From Polynucleobacter acidiphobus (lineage in GTDB: Bacteria > Pseudomonadota > Gammaproteobacteria > Burkholderiales > Burkholderiaceae), in the NCBI RefSeq assembly GCF_003065385.1, contig NZ_CP023277.1:1328829-1392828 (forward strand): DNA of 64,000 nt, in the 5' to 3' direction. Shown here piece by piece: positions 9,301 to 19,542 of this stretch. Both the position numbers and the translations under genes were made by a program. Position 1 is the stretch's first letter. Each line of letters starts with the position of its first letter. The notes under the pieces are model-generated. The model was not told the DNA's origin. It ran no database searches and saw nothing but the letters and a program-made list of their open reading frames with translations.

Positions 9301-10224
9301 TTAGTTTTGGTTCAAAAGTCGTTGAGCGATAAATCGTCGGGGGTGTAACACCCCACTGCGCCAATCTGCCGTACCAATAAAGTTTTGCGGCAAGGCTTGG
9401 CTGCGATAAATCCGAAATAAAGAATTAGCCCACTGGCTGGCGCGATTGAGTGCGCATGGCACGCGCTGACCCATTTCTAGACGTTTGGCCTGTTGGTCAT
9501 CCACCGTCAACTCGGGCAGAGTTTGCAACAAGGCATCCACTGGGAGTAATACCTTGGGGGTATTTTCAAGGGTCTCCAAGGTGCAGCTCTGCTCCAAACT
9601 GAGATGACCTACCTTGGTGCGTCGTAATACACTCAAATGCGCACCACAGCCTAATGAATTGCCAATGTCTTGTGCTAAGACTCGGATATACGTTCCCTTA
9701 CTGCAATGAACTTCAATCTCGACATGCGGCCAATGAATAGCCACTAGACGAATCGAGTAAATGGTAATTCTTCGGGGCTCACGCTCAATCTCCACCCCTG
9801 AGCGCGCGTATTCATAGAGGGGTTTGCCATCGCGTTTTAATGCGGAATACATCGGTGGAATCTGCTCAATCTCACCCATGAATGTCGGCAAGATTGCTTC
9901 CAAGAGTGTTTTGGCCATCAAATCATCCACTACTTCCGCAGTCGATCGCTCGGTCACTATTTGTCCTTCGGCATCACCCGTATCGGTTTCGATCCCAAAG
10001 CGCAGGGTTGCAATATAAGTCTTATCGGCATCCAAAAGATCTTGCGAATACTTGGTCGCCTCACCCAAACAAACAGGCAATAAGCCAGTCGCCATTGGGT
10101 CTAAGGTACCTGTATGGCCAGCCTTTTCTGCCTGAAAATAGCGCTTGACCGCAGTGACTGCGCCTTGCGAACTCATACCATTGGGTTTGTCGAGCAAGAC
10201 TACCCCATCAATTCGTTGCACCAT
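9301..10224 (-). CDS. truB: tRNA pseudouridine(55) synthase TruB
   Basis: Makes pseudouridine 55 in the T-loop of tRNAs. Catalytic Asp lies in GHTGTLDPMATGLLP (about residues 37-51). Further conserved parts are MYSALKRDGKPLYEYAR and KGTYIRVLAQDIG. Start at the ATG at 10224; a GTG one codon earlier is possible. It is 5 bases from the rbfA stop, in the usual rbfA-truB order. Confidence 0.96.
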   Translation of the reverse strand: MVQRIDGVVLLDKPNGMSSQGAVTAVKRYFQAEKAGHTGTLDPMATGLLPVCLGEATKYSQDLLDADKTYIATLRFGIETDTGDAEGQIVTERSTAEVVDDLMAKTLLEAILPTFMGEIEQIPPMYSALKRDGKPLYEYARSGVEIEREPRRITIYSIRLVAIHWPHVEIEVHCSKGTYIRVLAQDIGNSLGCGAHLSVLRRTKVGHLSLEQSCTLETLENTPKVLLPVDALLQTLPELTVDDQQAKRLEMGQRVPCALNRASQWANSLFRIYRSQALPQNFIGTADWRSGVLHPRRFIAQRLLNQN

Positions 10225-10229
10225 CACAA

Positions 10230-10586
10230 TTAATTAGGCTTTGAGCCTAAGGCCTGATCAATTAATCGCGACATCTCTGCGCCCCGCTCTATCGAGGTAT
10301 CAAACACAAAATGCAAAGTGGGTACGGTATGAGTATGCATCCGCTTAAAGAGGAGGGAATGCAAATATCCGGCTTTCTCTTGAAGGGATCCCAGCGCATA
10401 CTGTGGATCACCACCTAAAACCGTGAAATACACCTTCGCATGCGCGAGATCGGGTGAAAGCTCGACCGCTTGAATGGTAATTAAACCATTCAAAGGATCA
10501 CGCAATTCCCTGGGAATCAACTCTGCAAGATCACGCTGAATTTGATCCGCGAGACGCTGATGGCGATGAGGGCTTGTTTTATGCAT
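10230..10586 (-). CDS. rbfA: Ribosome-binding factor A
   Basis: Small KH-fold protein needed for late maturation of the 30S subunit and 16S rRNA 5' end. It has the typical N-terminus [21 protein letters not shown], the [23 protein letters not shown] strand region, and a [19 protein letters not shown] tail. 118 residues is normal. Located between infB and truB as in most proteobacteria. Confidence 0.95.
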   Translation of the reverse strand: MHKTSPHRHQRLADQIQRDLAELIPRELRDPLNGLITIQAVELSPDLAHAKVYFTVLGGDPQYALGSLQEKAGYLHSLLFKRMHTHTVPTLHFVFDTSIERGAEMSRLIDQALGSKPN

Positions 10587-10591
10587 GATGA

Positions 10592-13288
10592 TTAAAGGGT
10601 TCGAGCTACTTCAGTCACTTCAAAAATCTCAAGTTGATCACCCTCTTGGATGTCATTGTTATTTTTCAAGGAAAGACCGCACTCAAAGCCACCTTTCACT
10701 TCTTTCACATCATCTTTGAAGCGCTTTAGGGAGTCGAGTTCACCAGTCCACACCACGACGTTGTCGCGCAATAAGCGCACCCGCGAGTTACGACGCACGA
10801 TTCCATCGAGCACCATACAACCTGCAATCGCACCAACCTTGGAAACCAGGAAGACCTGACGGATCTCAACTAAGCCGGTAATTTCTTCCTTCTTATCCGG
10901 TGTCAACATGCCACTTAGGGCTGCCTTCACTTCATCGACGGCGTCATAAATAATGTTGTGATAACGAATATCCACGCCATTACTCTCGGCAAGCTTACGC
11001 GCTACCGCATCGGCCCTCGCATTAAAGCCAATAATCACCCCCTTCGAGGCAATCGCGAGATTGACATCGGTTTCAGTAATACCACCAACGGCAGCGTGCA
11101 CAATCTGCACCTTCACCTCATCGGTAGAAAGCTTTTGCAATGACTGTGAGAGCGCCTCTTGCGAACCTTGCACATCAGCCTTAATAATGATCGGCAGAAT
11201 CTTGGCTTCGACGGCACCCTCGCCCATGGTCTCCATCATGTTTTCCAACTTGACCGCCTGTTGCTTGGCCAACTTGACGTCTCGGAACTTGCCTTGACGG
11301 AACAGTGCAATCTCACGGGCCTTACGCTCATCAGCGACTACCTGGAACGACTCTCCAGCATCGGGTACTTCCGATAAACCTTGAATCTCAACCGGAATTG
11401 ATGGCCCTGCTTCATTGGTTGATTTACCGTTTTCATCCAACATCGCACGGATGCGACCATAAGACTGGCCAGCCAACAACATATCGCCGCGCTTTAATGT
11501 GCCAGATTGAACCAACACAGTAGCGACCGGACCGCGACCTTTATCGAGGCGAGCCTCAATCACGATACCCTGAGCAGGCGCTTCTTTAGGGGCCTTGAGC
11601 TCCAATACCTCAGCTTGCAACAATACGTTCTCAAGCAGGGTATCGATGCCTTCACCAGTTTTTGCCGACACTCCGATAAATGGTGAGTCACCACCATACT
11701 CTTCAGGCACCACCTCTTCACTCACCAGTTCGGTTTTAACGCGATCAGGGTTGGCTTCGGGCTTATCAATCTTATTGATCGCCACTACTAGGGGAACATT
11801 CGCTGCCTTTGCATGATGAATCGCTTCACGCGTTTGCGGCATTACGCCATCATCGGCAGCTACCACCAAGATCACGATATCCGTTGCCTTTGCACCGCGT
11901 GCGCGCATGGCTGTAAAGGCTTCGTGGCCAGGGGTATCTAAGAACGTGATAACACCACGTGGGGTCTCGACGTGATAAGCGCCGATATGCTGTGTAATAC
12001 CCCCCGCCTCACCTGCTGCTACTTTCGCAACTCGGATCTTATCCAAGAGCGATGTTTTGCCATGATCGACGTGACCCATCACCGTGACAACCGGAGGTCT
12101 TGGCATCAATGGTGCATCTTCAGCCGACTCTCCAAGATCAATTTCGGGGTCATCCAATTTAGCCGCATGGGCTTTGTGGCCCATCTCTTCGACGATGATC
12201 ATCGCCGTGTCTTGATCCAGCACTTGGTTAATGGTCACCATCTGACCCATACCCATGAGTAACTTGATGACCTCAGCACCCTTGACTGACATTTTGTGGG
12301 CTAGATCAGCAACGGTAATGGTCTCAGGAATGTGCACATCACGCACAATCGGCTCCGTGGGCACTTGGAAATTACTCGCTGGGTTATCGTCTTGATGCTG
12401 TTGTTTCTTGCGACCTCCGCCGGTTCGCCATCCGCCGCCTAAGCCACCCGTAAGGTCACCACGTGTTTTTAAACCAACTTTGCGCTTCGCGCCCTCTTCT
12501 TGCCAGGTGGAAGAAGTCTCGGAAGACTTAATCAGTTTGCCGCCAACCTTAGCGGGCTTTTTCTTATCATCGCCACCATCTGCTTTAACTGGTTTATGCA
12601 GAGTACCTTTTTTAGCTTCCTCGCTAGCGATCTCACTTGGTGCTTTGAGCACACGCGCCGGGGCACTCATCATGTCCCGAATCGCTGATACCTCGGCTTC
12701 CGCTGCCGCGCGGCGTGATTGCAGTTCAGCGAGCTCCTTTTTGGCCTGCTCTTTGCTAGCAGCCTCTTGCTCGGCCTCCACCTTGCTCGGCTTTTGCTCA
12801 GCTTCTATCTTCTTTTGCTTTGCCTCACTCGCCGCTTTCATTTCGGCTTCTTGTCGCGCTAAGAGTTCAGCTTGCCGAGCAGCTTCTGCAGCACGCTTTT
12901 CTAACTCCTCGTCCGATAGAATGGGTTTGGTCTCAACTGCTGCAGCTGGCTTTACCTCAGTCGGCTCATCAGCCTTACCAGGATCATCGCGTTTTACTAA
13001 GACACGCTTTTTACGTACCTCAACTTGTACGGTACGGGTTCGCCCCGCCGAATCTGCTTGACGGATTTCACTGGTCTCACGCTTAGTAAGGGTGATCTTT
13101 TTACGAACACCGGTCTCAGCACTGCCGTGTGCTTTTTGAAGGTAGGCCAGTAACGCAGTCTTGTCTTTATCGGTAATCTTGTCAGCCTCGGACTCTTTGT
13201 CGATTCCGGCAGCCTTGAGTTGTTCCAATAAATCAGCAGGGCTGCGTTTCAGCTCCTCGGCTAATGCTTTTACAGTTGTTGTCGCCAT
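10592..13288 (-). CDS. infB: Translation initiation factor IF-2
   Basis: GTPase that brings fMet-tRNA to the 30S subunit. The N-terminal IF2 domain is [21 protein letters not shown], then a long charged, Lys/Glu/Ala-rich linker (about residues 60-300), then the G domain with [30 protein letters not shown] and [10 protein letters not shown], followed by the C-terminal domains. About 898 residues. The ATG at 13288 (MATTT) matches family N-termini; an upstream ATG at 13306 overlaps nusA. The antisense strand of the linker gives Ser-rich open frames that are not genes. Confidence 0.96.
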   Translation of the reverse strand: MATTTVKALAEELKRSPADLLEQLKAAGIDKESEADKITDKDKTALLAYLQKAHGSAETGVRKKITLTKRETSEIRQADSAGRTRTVQVEVRKKRVLVKRDDPGKADEPTEVKPAAAVETKPILSDEELEKRAAEAARQAELLARQEAEMKAASEAKQKKIEAEQKPSKVEAEQEAASKEQAKKELAELQSRRAAAEAEVSAIRDMMSAPARVLKAPSEIASEEAKKGTLHKPVKADGGDDKKKPAKVGGKLIKSSETSSTWQEEGAKRKVGLKTRGDLTGGLGGGWRTGGGRKKQQHQDDNPASNFQVPTEPIVRDVHIPETITVADLAHKMSVKGAEVIKLLMGMGQMVTINQVLDQDTAMIIVEEMGHKAHAAKLDDPEIDLGESAEDAPLMPRPPVVTVMGHVDHGKTSLLDKIRVAKVAAGEAGGITQHIGAYHVETPRGVITFLDTPGHEAFTAMRARGAKATDIVILVVAADDGVMPQTREAIHHAKAANVPLVVAINKIDKPEANPDRVKTELVSEEVVPEEYGGDSPFIGVSAKTGEGIDTLLENVLLQAEVLELKAPKEAPAQGIVIEARLDKGRGPVATVLVQSGTLKRGDMLLAGQSYGRIRAMLDENGKSTNEAGPSIPVEIQGLSEVPDAGESFQVVADERKAREIALFRQGKFRDVKLAKQQAVKLENMMETMGEGAVEAKILPIIIKADVQGSQEALSQSLQKLSTDEVKVQIVHAAVGGITETDVNLAIASKGVIIGFNARADAVARKLAESNGVDIRYHNIIYDAVDEVKAALSGMLTPDKKEEITGLVEIRQVFLVSKVGAIAGCMVLDGIVRRNSRVRLLRDNVVVWTGELDSLKRFKDDVKEVKGGFECGLSLKNNNDIQEGDQLEIFEVTEVARTL

Positions 13289-13298
13289 GCGCTTCCCC

Positions 13299-14777
13299 TC
13301 ATGCATTAAACCAATGTTCGCGCGCCTTCATAATGAGCGTTTTGGCTGCTGTTTCATCCATACCCGTCATCTCAACGAGCTCATCTACAGCCAATCCAGC
13401 CAGGTCATCGCGTGTATGCACTTGATTCTCAGCTAAGGTTGCAATGTATTCAGTGGATAGGCCTTCAAGCGATCGCAAATCTTGAGAGACCTCCTCAAGA
13501 CGTTCTTCTTTTGCCAACTCCATGGTTAGCAAGGAATCACGCGCACGAGTCCGTAACTCATTAACGGTATCCTCATCAAATGCGTCAATCTCAAGCATCT
13601 CAGAAAGCGGCACGTAGGCAACTTCCTCAAGAGAATTAAAGCCTTCTTCGATCAAAATATCAGCAACCTCTTGGTCCACATCGAGTTTGTCCATAAAGAG
13701 TTGGCGCACCGCCACGGATTCTTTTTCAGACTTCTCGGCAGACTCTTCTGGGGTCATGATGTTAATTTGCCAACCAGTTAACTCGCTAGCTAAACGTACG
13801 TTCTGACCACTGCGACCAATTGCGATTGCCAAGTTTTCTTCATCAACCACCACATCCATGGCATGACGCTCTTCATCAACCACGATCGATGACACCTGTG
13901 CAGGCGCTAATGCACCAATCACAAATTGGGCTGGATCCTCAGACCATAGAACGATATCAACGGCTTCACCCGCGACTTCGTTACGAACTGCAGTCACACG
14001 CGTACCGCGCACACCAACGCAGGTACCAATGGGATCAATGCGCTTGTCATGGGTGACCACAGCAATCTTGGCTCGGATTCCGGGATCACGAGCAGCGCCC
14101 TTAATTTCTAGCAAACGCTGCTCAATCTCAGGCACTTCGTTCTCAAACAACTTAATTAAGAAGTCAGGGCATGTTCTCGAAAGTTCAATTTGGGGGCCAC
14201 GCGCCTCACGATCCACTTTCAGAATATAGGCGCGCACGCGATCGCCAGAACGTAAGTTCTCTTTGGGGATCATTTGATCGCGACGCAACAATGCCTCGAC
14301 ACGACCCGATTCCACGATCAGGCCATTTTTGTCAGCCCGCTTGACCGTGCCGGTCATAATTTTTTCACCGCGCTCCAGATAGTCATTCAAAATCTGCTCG
14401 CGCTCGGCATCGCGAATGCGTTGCAAGATCACTTGCTTAGCTGCTTGGGCGCCAATCCGACCAAAGGCTAAGGATTCGATTTGCTCTTCAATGTAATCGC
14501 CCGTCTCAATATCGGAGATCTGCTCTTTGGCCTCAAATTGCAAAATTTCCTTATCGGGCTCTTGAAGACCAGCTTCATCGGGAACCACCAACCAGCGGCG
14601 AAAGGTCTCATACTCACCGCTGTTGCGATCAATCGAAACCCGAATATCAACATCCTCGGTATACCGTTTCTTCGTTGCCGAGGCAAGTGCTAACTCAAGC
14701 GCTTCAAACACGATCTCACGATCAACATTTTTTTCACGGGCCAGGGCTTCTGCCAACATGAGAACTTCACGACTCAT
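13299..14777 (-). CDS. nusA: Transcription termination/antitermination factor NusA
   Basis: RNA polymerase-associated factor affecting pausing, termination and antitermination. The N-terminal NusA domain ([28 protein letters not shown]) is followed by S1 ([18 protein letters not shown]), two KH domains ([39 protein letters not shown]) and two acidic C-terminal repeats. 492 residues, as in other beta-proteobacteria. Start overlaps the rimP stop (ATGA), and the end is 10 bases before the infB ATG. Confidence 0.97.
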   Translation of the reverse strand: MSREVLMLAEALAREKNVDREIVFEALELALASATKKRYTEDVDIRVSIDRNSGEYETFRRWLVVPDEAGLQEPDKEILQFEAKEQISDIETGDYIEEQIESLAFGRIGAQAAKQVILQRIRDAEREQILNDYLERGEKIMTGTVKRADKNGLIVESGRVEALLRRDQMIPKENLRSGDRVRAYILKVDREARGPQIELSRTCPDFLIKLFENEVPEIEQRLLEIKGAARDPGIRAKIAVVTHDKRIDPIGTCVGVRGTRVTAVRNEVAGEAVDIVLWSEDPAQFVIGALAPAQVSSIVVDEERHAMDVVVDEENLAIAIGRSGQNVRLASELTGWQINIMTPEESAEKSEKESVAVRQLFMDKLDVDQEVADILIEEGFNSLEEVAYVPLSEMLEIDAFDEDTVNELRTRARDSLLTMELAKEERLEEVSQDLRSLEGLSTEYIATLAENQVHTRDDLAGLAVDELVEMTGMDETAAKTLIMKAREHWFNA

Positions 14778-15265
14778 GATTTTCTTCCTTTGAAATCAAT
14801 AACAGGGACCAAACGAGCTTTTTCTACTTCAGACAAACTAAATTCCAGTTCGGCCGGAGATCCATCACTCGCCTCAAATAACAAACTAAACTTTGCATCC
14901 GGTGTGTTGATAGACCCAGATGTCAGGCCTTGCAACACCCCTTTAAAATTCTTTCGATTACCTACTGCAATTCGCAACTTCAGCTCAATCTCTAAACCTG
15001 CGAACCGAACAAAATCATCACCGGTCTTAATTGGTCGATCCAGGCCAGGTGACGAGACCTCGAGTCGCTCGTACGGCACGTTCTCAACAGCAAAGGTGTA
15101 GGTCAACTGATGACTCACCTTCTCACAATCCTCAACAGTAATCATGCGCTCATAATCGGGGTTCTCAATCGTGACCCGCAATAAACCACGACCTTCCCGC
15201 TCGATATCAACGAGCGAGTAGCCTAAATTGCGTACCTCGGCAGAAATAATCTGCTGTTCTTTCAC
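14774..15265 (-). CDS. rimP: Ribosome maturation factor RimP
   Basis: Needed for 30S subunit maturation. Conserved stretches are [39 protein letters not shown], and [21 protein letters not shown]. The GTG at 15265 ([13 protein letters not shown]) with GGGGAAG just before it is preferred; the longest open frame begins at a TTG six codons upstream. First gene of the rimP-nusA-infB-rbfA-truB-typA run. Confidence 0.93.
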   Translation of the reverse strand: MKEQQIISAEVRNLGYSLVDIEREGRGLLRVTIENPDYERMITVEDCEKVSHQLTYTFAVENVPYERLEVSSPGLDRPIKTGDDFVRFAGLEIELKLRIAVGNRKNFKGVLQGLTSGSINTPDAKFSLLFEASDGSPAELEFSLSEVEKARLVPVIDFKGRKS

Positions 15266-15319
15266 ATCTTCCCCACAAATCAACCGCTGTTATAAAACTG
15301 CCTTTACAACGCATTTGGC

Positions 15320-15345
15320 AAAAAAAAATGGGCTTACAAGCCCAT
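15320..15345 (-). terminator. Intrinsic terminator or leader attenuator before rimP
   Basis: On the minus strand, stem ATGGGC/GCCCAT with a 6-base loop (extendable to 8 bp) is followed by nine T. It lies 95 bases after the rluB stop and about 55 bases before rimP, so it could end the scpB-rluB transcript or attenuate transcripts entering the rimP operon. Confidence 0.85.
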
Positions 15346-15407
15346 ATTCCTCAATACCAGAACAGGCCAGCTTACGTTGATGTCAACATCAGCCGGTGTA
15401 TGTATGA

Positions 15408-15413
15408 ATTATA
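15408..15413 (-). promoter_or_regulatory. Possible -10 box (TATAAT) between rluB and rimP
   Basis: A perfect TATAAT on the minus strand 27 bases after the rluB stop. No good -35 hexamer sits at 16-18 bases upstream (CTCAGT at 17), so this is only a candidate. If active, its transcript would cross the terminator-like hairpin before rimP. Confidence 0.35.
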
Positions 15414-15439
15414 CCTGAATCAGAAAAATCACTGAGAAA

Positions 15440-17095
15440 TCAGAAACTTTCACCCGGATTGCGGGGCTTGCGAGGGCCCTTAAACGGCTTACCCTTATTG
15501 GGCCGCCGCTGACCCCCAGCAGCATTACCCGATGGGGTACTAAAGCCGCTGGCGTGATGAACCTTTTGACCCTTCGAGCGGGGTGAGCCCGATTTGCCCC
15601 CTTTGGAGTGCGATGGTTTTTGTCCAAAGCCGCCGCGACCTCCGCCACCATTTGCACCTCGACCCTGACCAGGTAAATGCGATACCCCATGTCCATGATG
15701 AGTGGCAAGCGTGAGTGCCTCCTTGGATCCCCAATACGACACCGAAGTTTGCATCGGATCAGGCTGAAAGTTTGGATCGCTCGCTGGGTCCATGCGGGAC
15801 GATCGACCCTGAGGCTGGCCTTTTTCTTTAGCCATATTCTGTGGCAACTTCAGACCAGCCATGCGCATCAGTTGCGCCACGCTCTCCATCGGCACTTCTT
15901 CCCACTTTCCGCGACGCAAACGCGGTGGCAGCATAAAAATGCCGTAACGGGTTCGAATCAGACGCGACACCACATGGCCGGTTGCCTCAAACATGCGACG
16001 CACTTCACGATTACGTCCTTCGGTCAATGCAACCGAGTACCAACGATTGGCGCCATCACCACCGCCTTGACTCAAGCGCAAGAAACGCGCCTGTCCATCA
16101 TCAAGGGTAATGCCCGTTTTTAATTGTTCGGCAGACTCAGCCGATAACTCACCCAAAATACGCACCGCGTATTCACGCTCAACTCCATAGCGCGGATGCA
16201 TTAAGCGATTGGCGAGTTCTCCTGAGGTGGTAAAGAGCAATAGTCCCTCGGTGTTGAAATCCAAACGGCCTACAGCAATCCAGCGGCCTTGGCGAGGTTT
16301 TGGTAAGCGATCAAACACGCTGGGGCGTCCTTCGGGGTCAGCCTGACTCACAATTTCTCCAGCGGGTTTGTGATAGAGAATCACACGAGGAGGCTTCGTC
16401 GGGATCTTTCGATGCACGACCTTACCATTGATGCGAACAATATCGCTCGGGCCAACGCGCTGCCCAATGTGGGCTGGCATGCTATTCACTGAAACACGAC
16501 CTTGAATAATCAGATCTTCCATCTCGCGACGCGATCCCATGCCTGCATCAGCCAAGACCTTGTGAAGCTTAACCGTATCTTCATCATCCGCATCGTCGTC
16601 CAAGCCATCGAGATCAGACCAGACTTCATCACGCAAACTCAGGGGTAACTCATCAACGCTCGCAAATTGCAAACGCTCAAGATCACTTAAGGACTCGGGC
16701 TCCTCAGATTCCTCCTCACCCGTCTTACCGGCGCGCCGCTCAACACCAGCCTCATGCGATATCTCTCTCGGATCATCACGAACGGGCTCTACAGGCTCAG
16801 GGGCTTCGAGAGCAGCATCAAACTCACCGGAGACCACAGCTGCAAATAAGGCCTCGGTCTCGGCGATTAGCTCAGGAGAGGCTGCTGCAGGTGCCTTTGG
16901 ATTTTCATTCGAGGATCCTCCTGAATGACGCTTATTTTTATTGAACTTGCCTGGACGGGATTTGTTATTGAATTTATTAAACCGCCTCGGGCCTCGGTCT
17001 TTGCGTTGCTCACCGCCCTCATCGCGCGAGGTGGAACCATCGGCAGTATCTGAGCTCATGCCAACTTGGGAAGAATCGTTTTCAGGACTTGTCAT
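15440..17095 (-). CDS. rluB: 23S rRNA pseudouridine(2605) synthase RluB with long disordered tails
   Basis: Isomerises a uridine in 23S rRNA domain V. The S4 domain is [21 protein letters not shown], and the catalytic Asp is in [14 protein letters not shown]. The N-terminal ~160 residues are polar and low in complexity ([20 protein letters not shown], then acidic stretches); the C-terminus is Gly/Arg/Lys rich. Such tails are common in Burkholderiales RluB. ATG at 17095 (MTSPENDSS) gives a 14-base overlap with scpB and is preferred over the longer frame inside scpB. Confidence 0.92.
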   Translation of the reverse strand: MTSPENDSSQVGMSSDTADGSTSRDEGGEQRKDRGPRRFNKFNNKSRPGKFNKNKRHSGGSSNENPKAPAAASPELIAETEALFAAVVSGEFDAALEAPEPVEPVRDDPREISHEAGVERRAGKTGEEESEEPESLSDLERLQFASVDELPLSLRDEVWSDLDGLDDDADDEDTVKLHKVLADAGMGSRREMEDLIIQGRVSVNSMPAHIGQRVGPSDIVRINGKVVHRKIPTKPPRVILYHKPAGEIVSQADPEGRPSVFDRLPKPRQGRWIAVGRLDFNTEGLLLFTTSGELANRLMHPRYGVEREYAVRILGELSAESAEQLKTGITLDDGQARFLRLSQGGGDGANRWYSVALTEGRNREVRRMFEATGHVVSRLIRTRYGIFMLPPRLRRGKWEEVPMESVAQLMRMAGLKLPQNMAKEKGQPQGRSSRMDPASDPNFQPDPMQTSVSYWGSKEALTLATHHGHGVSHLPGQGRGANGGGGRGGFGQKPSHSKGGKSGSPRSKGQKVHHASGFSTPSGNAAGGQRRPNKGKPFKGPRKPRNPGESF

Positions 17096-17711
17096 TCTCT
17101 GAACTCTCATTGGACGACTCAATCGGAATGACGGTCTCCACCGTGGCATCGGCATCAAACTCAATCACGGCTTGTCCTAATGCTTCTGCGGATATGGAGC
17201 CATCCTCGAGCATTGGTAAGCTTTGCAAATCTTTTAGACCCAAATCGTCTAAAAATTGTTTGGTGGTGGCATAAAGACCGGGTCGACCAATCGTCTCCTT
17301 GTGACCAACCACTTCCACCCAGCCACGATCCTCCAACTGACGCATCACATTGCTACTCACAACCACGCCCCGCACTTCTTCAATCTCTCCACGCGTCACA
17401 GGCTGACGATAGGCGATGATCGCTAAGGTCTCAAGCACTGCCCGTGAATACTTAGGCGGCTTTTCTGGGGTGAGACGATCCAAATACTCGCGCATTTGAA
17501 GACGGCTTTGGAAACGCCAGCCGGTTGCAATACTGACAAGCTCCATTCCTTTGTCTTGCCACTCTTTCTGAATCTCCAACAAAATAGTTTGCAGGTCTGC
17601 ATTAGCCAAAGGCGGATCCACAAAGAGTCGGCTTAGCTCATTCACCGTTAATGGTTCTTGGGCGCAAATTAAGGCGGTCTCTATGACCCGCTTGTAGTGA
17701 TCGTTATCCAT
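17082..17711 (-). CDS. scpB: Segregation and condensation protein B
   Basis: Winged-helix partner of ScpA in the SMC condensin complex that compacts and separates chromosomes. Typical motifs: [18 protein letters not shown] at the N-terminus, [28 protein letters not shown] in the middle and [37 protein letters not shown] at 17711 (MDNDHYKRV) is preferred. The acidic C-terminus overlaps rluB. scpA is not in the window. Confidence 0.94.
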   Translation of the reverse strand: MDNDHYKRVIETALICAQEPLTVNELSRLFVDPPLANADLQTILLEIQKEWQDKGMELVSIATGWRFQSRLQMREYLDRLTPEKPPKYSRAVLETLAIIAYRQPVTRGEIEEVRGVVVSSNVMRQLEDRGWVEVVGHKETIGRPGLYATTKQFLDDLGLKDLQSLPMLEDGSISAEALGQAVIEFDADATVETVIPIESSNESSENDKS

Positions 17712-17910
17712 ATGTTGTATCAAACAGCTAGGCTGTTTAGAGGCTTATTCACAATCGTCAAAAAAGGTTGGGGTGTTTATGGACTGCGCCGGCATCACTC
17801 ACAGCAATTCTTATTATGGGAAAAGGCCAGCCATCCAAGGAGGTCAAGTCGCTTGCGAAGCAATCTACACCTATTACTCCATTATAGGGTAGGGTCAATA
17901 CAATAGCCAA

Positions 17911-18795
17911 ATGTCCTTATTTTCTCCAAATCGTCGCGTGTTTTTGCAAGGCTTAGGTCTTGCTGGAATTGCCACCCTACCTGCCTGCGGCTTGTTTCGT
18001 GAGAGTCCCAAACCCCCGGTCATTGCACTGGTTCTTGGCTCCGGCGCTGCCCGGGGCTTTGCGCATATTGGAGTGATCAAGGCCCTTGAGGCCCAAGGGA
18101 TTCGTCCTAATCTGGTGGTGGGAGCAAGCGCTGGCAGTGTGATTGCCGCTTTGTATGCCTCTGGTTATAGCGGTCTCGAACTCAATCGGATTGGGCTCAA
18201 TTTGGATGAGGCGGCTCTTGCGGACTGGGCCTACCCCTTTGCTGGCCGCTTTGGTGGATTAATCAAAGGTGATGCATTGCAAAGCATGGTGAATCGCGAG
18301 GTCCAGAATAAAACCATCGAACAAATGACCATGCCCCTCGGAATTGTTGCTACGGAATTACAAACTGGCAACGGTGTTCTCTTTCGTCGAGGTGATACCG
18401 GTTTGGCAGTGCGCGCATCCTGCGCTGTGCCCGGGGTCTTTCAGCCCGCACTGATTCAAGGACGTGAATACGTCGACGGCGGATTGGTCGCTCCCGTGCC
18501 AGTTCGTTATGCACATGAGATGGGCGCCACTTTTGTAATTGCCGTCAATATCTCTTCCGATGCGAGCGCATTTAACGCCACAGGCACCCTTGGTTTATTG
18601 CAACAGACCATCAGCATCATGCAGCACAGTATCAATCAATATGAGCTAGCAAAGGCAGATGTTGTGATTACACCTCAACTCAAGCAGATGGGAAGTGCTG
18701 ACTTTAGAGCACGCAACGCCGCTATTCTCGCTGGCGAGCTTGCTGCTCAAGAAAAAGTGGGTGAGATTAAAGAAAAGCTTCGGGGATTGAAATAG
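17911..18795 (+). CDS. Patatin-like phospholipase, RssA/NTE-like, Tat/lipoprotein signal
   Basis: Predicted serine lipase/esterase with a Ser-Asp dyad. N-terminal RRVFLQG looks like a twin-arginine motif and LPAC (about residues 24-27) like a lipobox. The oxyanion loop GSGAARG (about 44-50), nucleophile elbow GASAGS (about 74-79) and DGG (YVDGGLVAPVP, about 190) are all intact. 294 residues, as for RssA-type proteins. The 187 bases before it, shared with divergent scpB, should hold its promoter; no clear boxes were assigned. It converges on the NlpC/P60 gene with a 2-base gap. Confidence 0.88.
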   Translation: MSLFSPNRRVFLQGLGLAGIATLPACGLFRESPKPPVIALVLGSGAARGFAHIGVIKALEAQGIRPNLVVGASAGSVIAALYASGYSGLELNRIGLNLDEAALADWAYPFAGRFGGLIKGDALQSMVNREVQNKTIEQMTMPLGIVATELQTGNGVLFRRGDTGLAVRASCAVPGVFQPALIQGREYVDGGLVAPVPVRYAHEMGATFVIAVNISSDASAFNATGTLGLLQQTISIMQHSINQYELAKADVVITPQLKQMGSADFRARNAAILAGELAAQEKVGEIKEKLRGLK

Positions 18796-18797
18796 GA

Positions 18798-19451
18798 TCA
18801 AAGCTTACGTGGTTGAGCACGTAACTTTTTTGCTTCCTGAATTAAGGCATTGCGCTCGGCATTACTTAGCTCATCAGTGCCATCTAAACGTCTAGCGCCA
18901 TCAAAGCGCTTGTCCCAATAAGCACTTGCCAAGTCATCAACCCGAACCACCGAACCCTTGGATGGGGAGTGAATGAATTTGTTATCGCCCACATAAATGC
19001 CGACGTGCGAGAAGGTCAAGCGCATCGTATTGAAGAACACTAAATCACCGGGCTCTAACTCTTCCCGAGAAATGGGCTTACCCACCTTACTCATTTGCGA
19101 GGATTTGGGTGGGAGTAAAAAACCCAATTTATCTCTGAACACAAATCGCACAAAACCACTTGCATCTAAACCGGATTGTGGCAGATCGCCATTCCAGCGA
19201 TATCGCACCCCAATTAATTGCATCGCTTCATTAATCAGCGCTTCGGTTTTGGTGGACACTGAATCGACTACTTGATGGGTAAAGCGAGCAAAGTAAGAAG
19301 AATTGCCCTCAATCCGAACCTCTGGTTTTGGGGCCTCTTTGGCTGCTGTATCTGCAGCAGTATTAGCACTGACGATCGATGCAAGTCCAACCAAAACCAT
19401 GGCAGTTAGGAATTGAAAAGGTAAACGGATCATGTGCTTACGAATAGGCAT
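18798..19451 (-). CDS. NlpC/P60 (C40) family protein lacking the catalytic Cys
   Basis: Secreted or periplasmic protein of the family that normally cuts peptidoglycan stem peptides. A signal peptide is near the start (LTAMVLVGLASIVSANTAA). The NlpC/P60 domain spans about 85-200: YRWNGDLPQSG, then LDASGFVRFVF where active enzymes have DCSGFV, then GDLVFF and the His motif SHVGIYVG. The Cys position is GCA (Ala) in the DNA, while the His is kept. It may thus be a non-catalytic peptidoglycan binder or regulator. No frameshift, so it is under selection as a protein. Confidence 0.85.
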   Translation of the reverse strand: MPIRKHMIRLPFQFLTAMVLVGLASIVSANTAADTAAKEAPKPEVRIEGNSSYFARFTHQVVDSVSTKTEALINEAMQLIGVRYRWNGDLPQSGLDASGFVRFVFRDKLGFLLPPKSSQMSKVGKPISREELEPGDLVFFNTMRLTFSHVGIYVGDNKFIHSPSKGSVVRVDDLASAYWDKRFDGARRLDGTDELSNAERNALIQEAKKLRAQPRKL

Positions 19452-19542
19452 GAAAGGATTCTAGCAAAGCCTTGGCAAAAGTGGAAGTGACTAAAGCCTC
19501 AATATAAATCAGTAACTAATTGTTTTATATGGATTTTTATTT

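Noticed and set aside
12408..13061. 217-codon open frame antisense to infB
   Set aside because: Ser/Ala-rich low-complexity translation produced by the opposite strand of the Lys/Glu/Ala-rich IF-2 linker; no ribosome site or family match.
15677..16123. 148-codon open frame antisense to rluB
   Set aside because: Shadow frame in the GC-rich rluB tail; His/Arg/Thr-rich and unlike any family.
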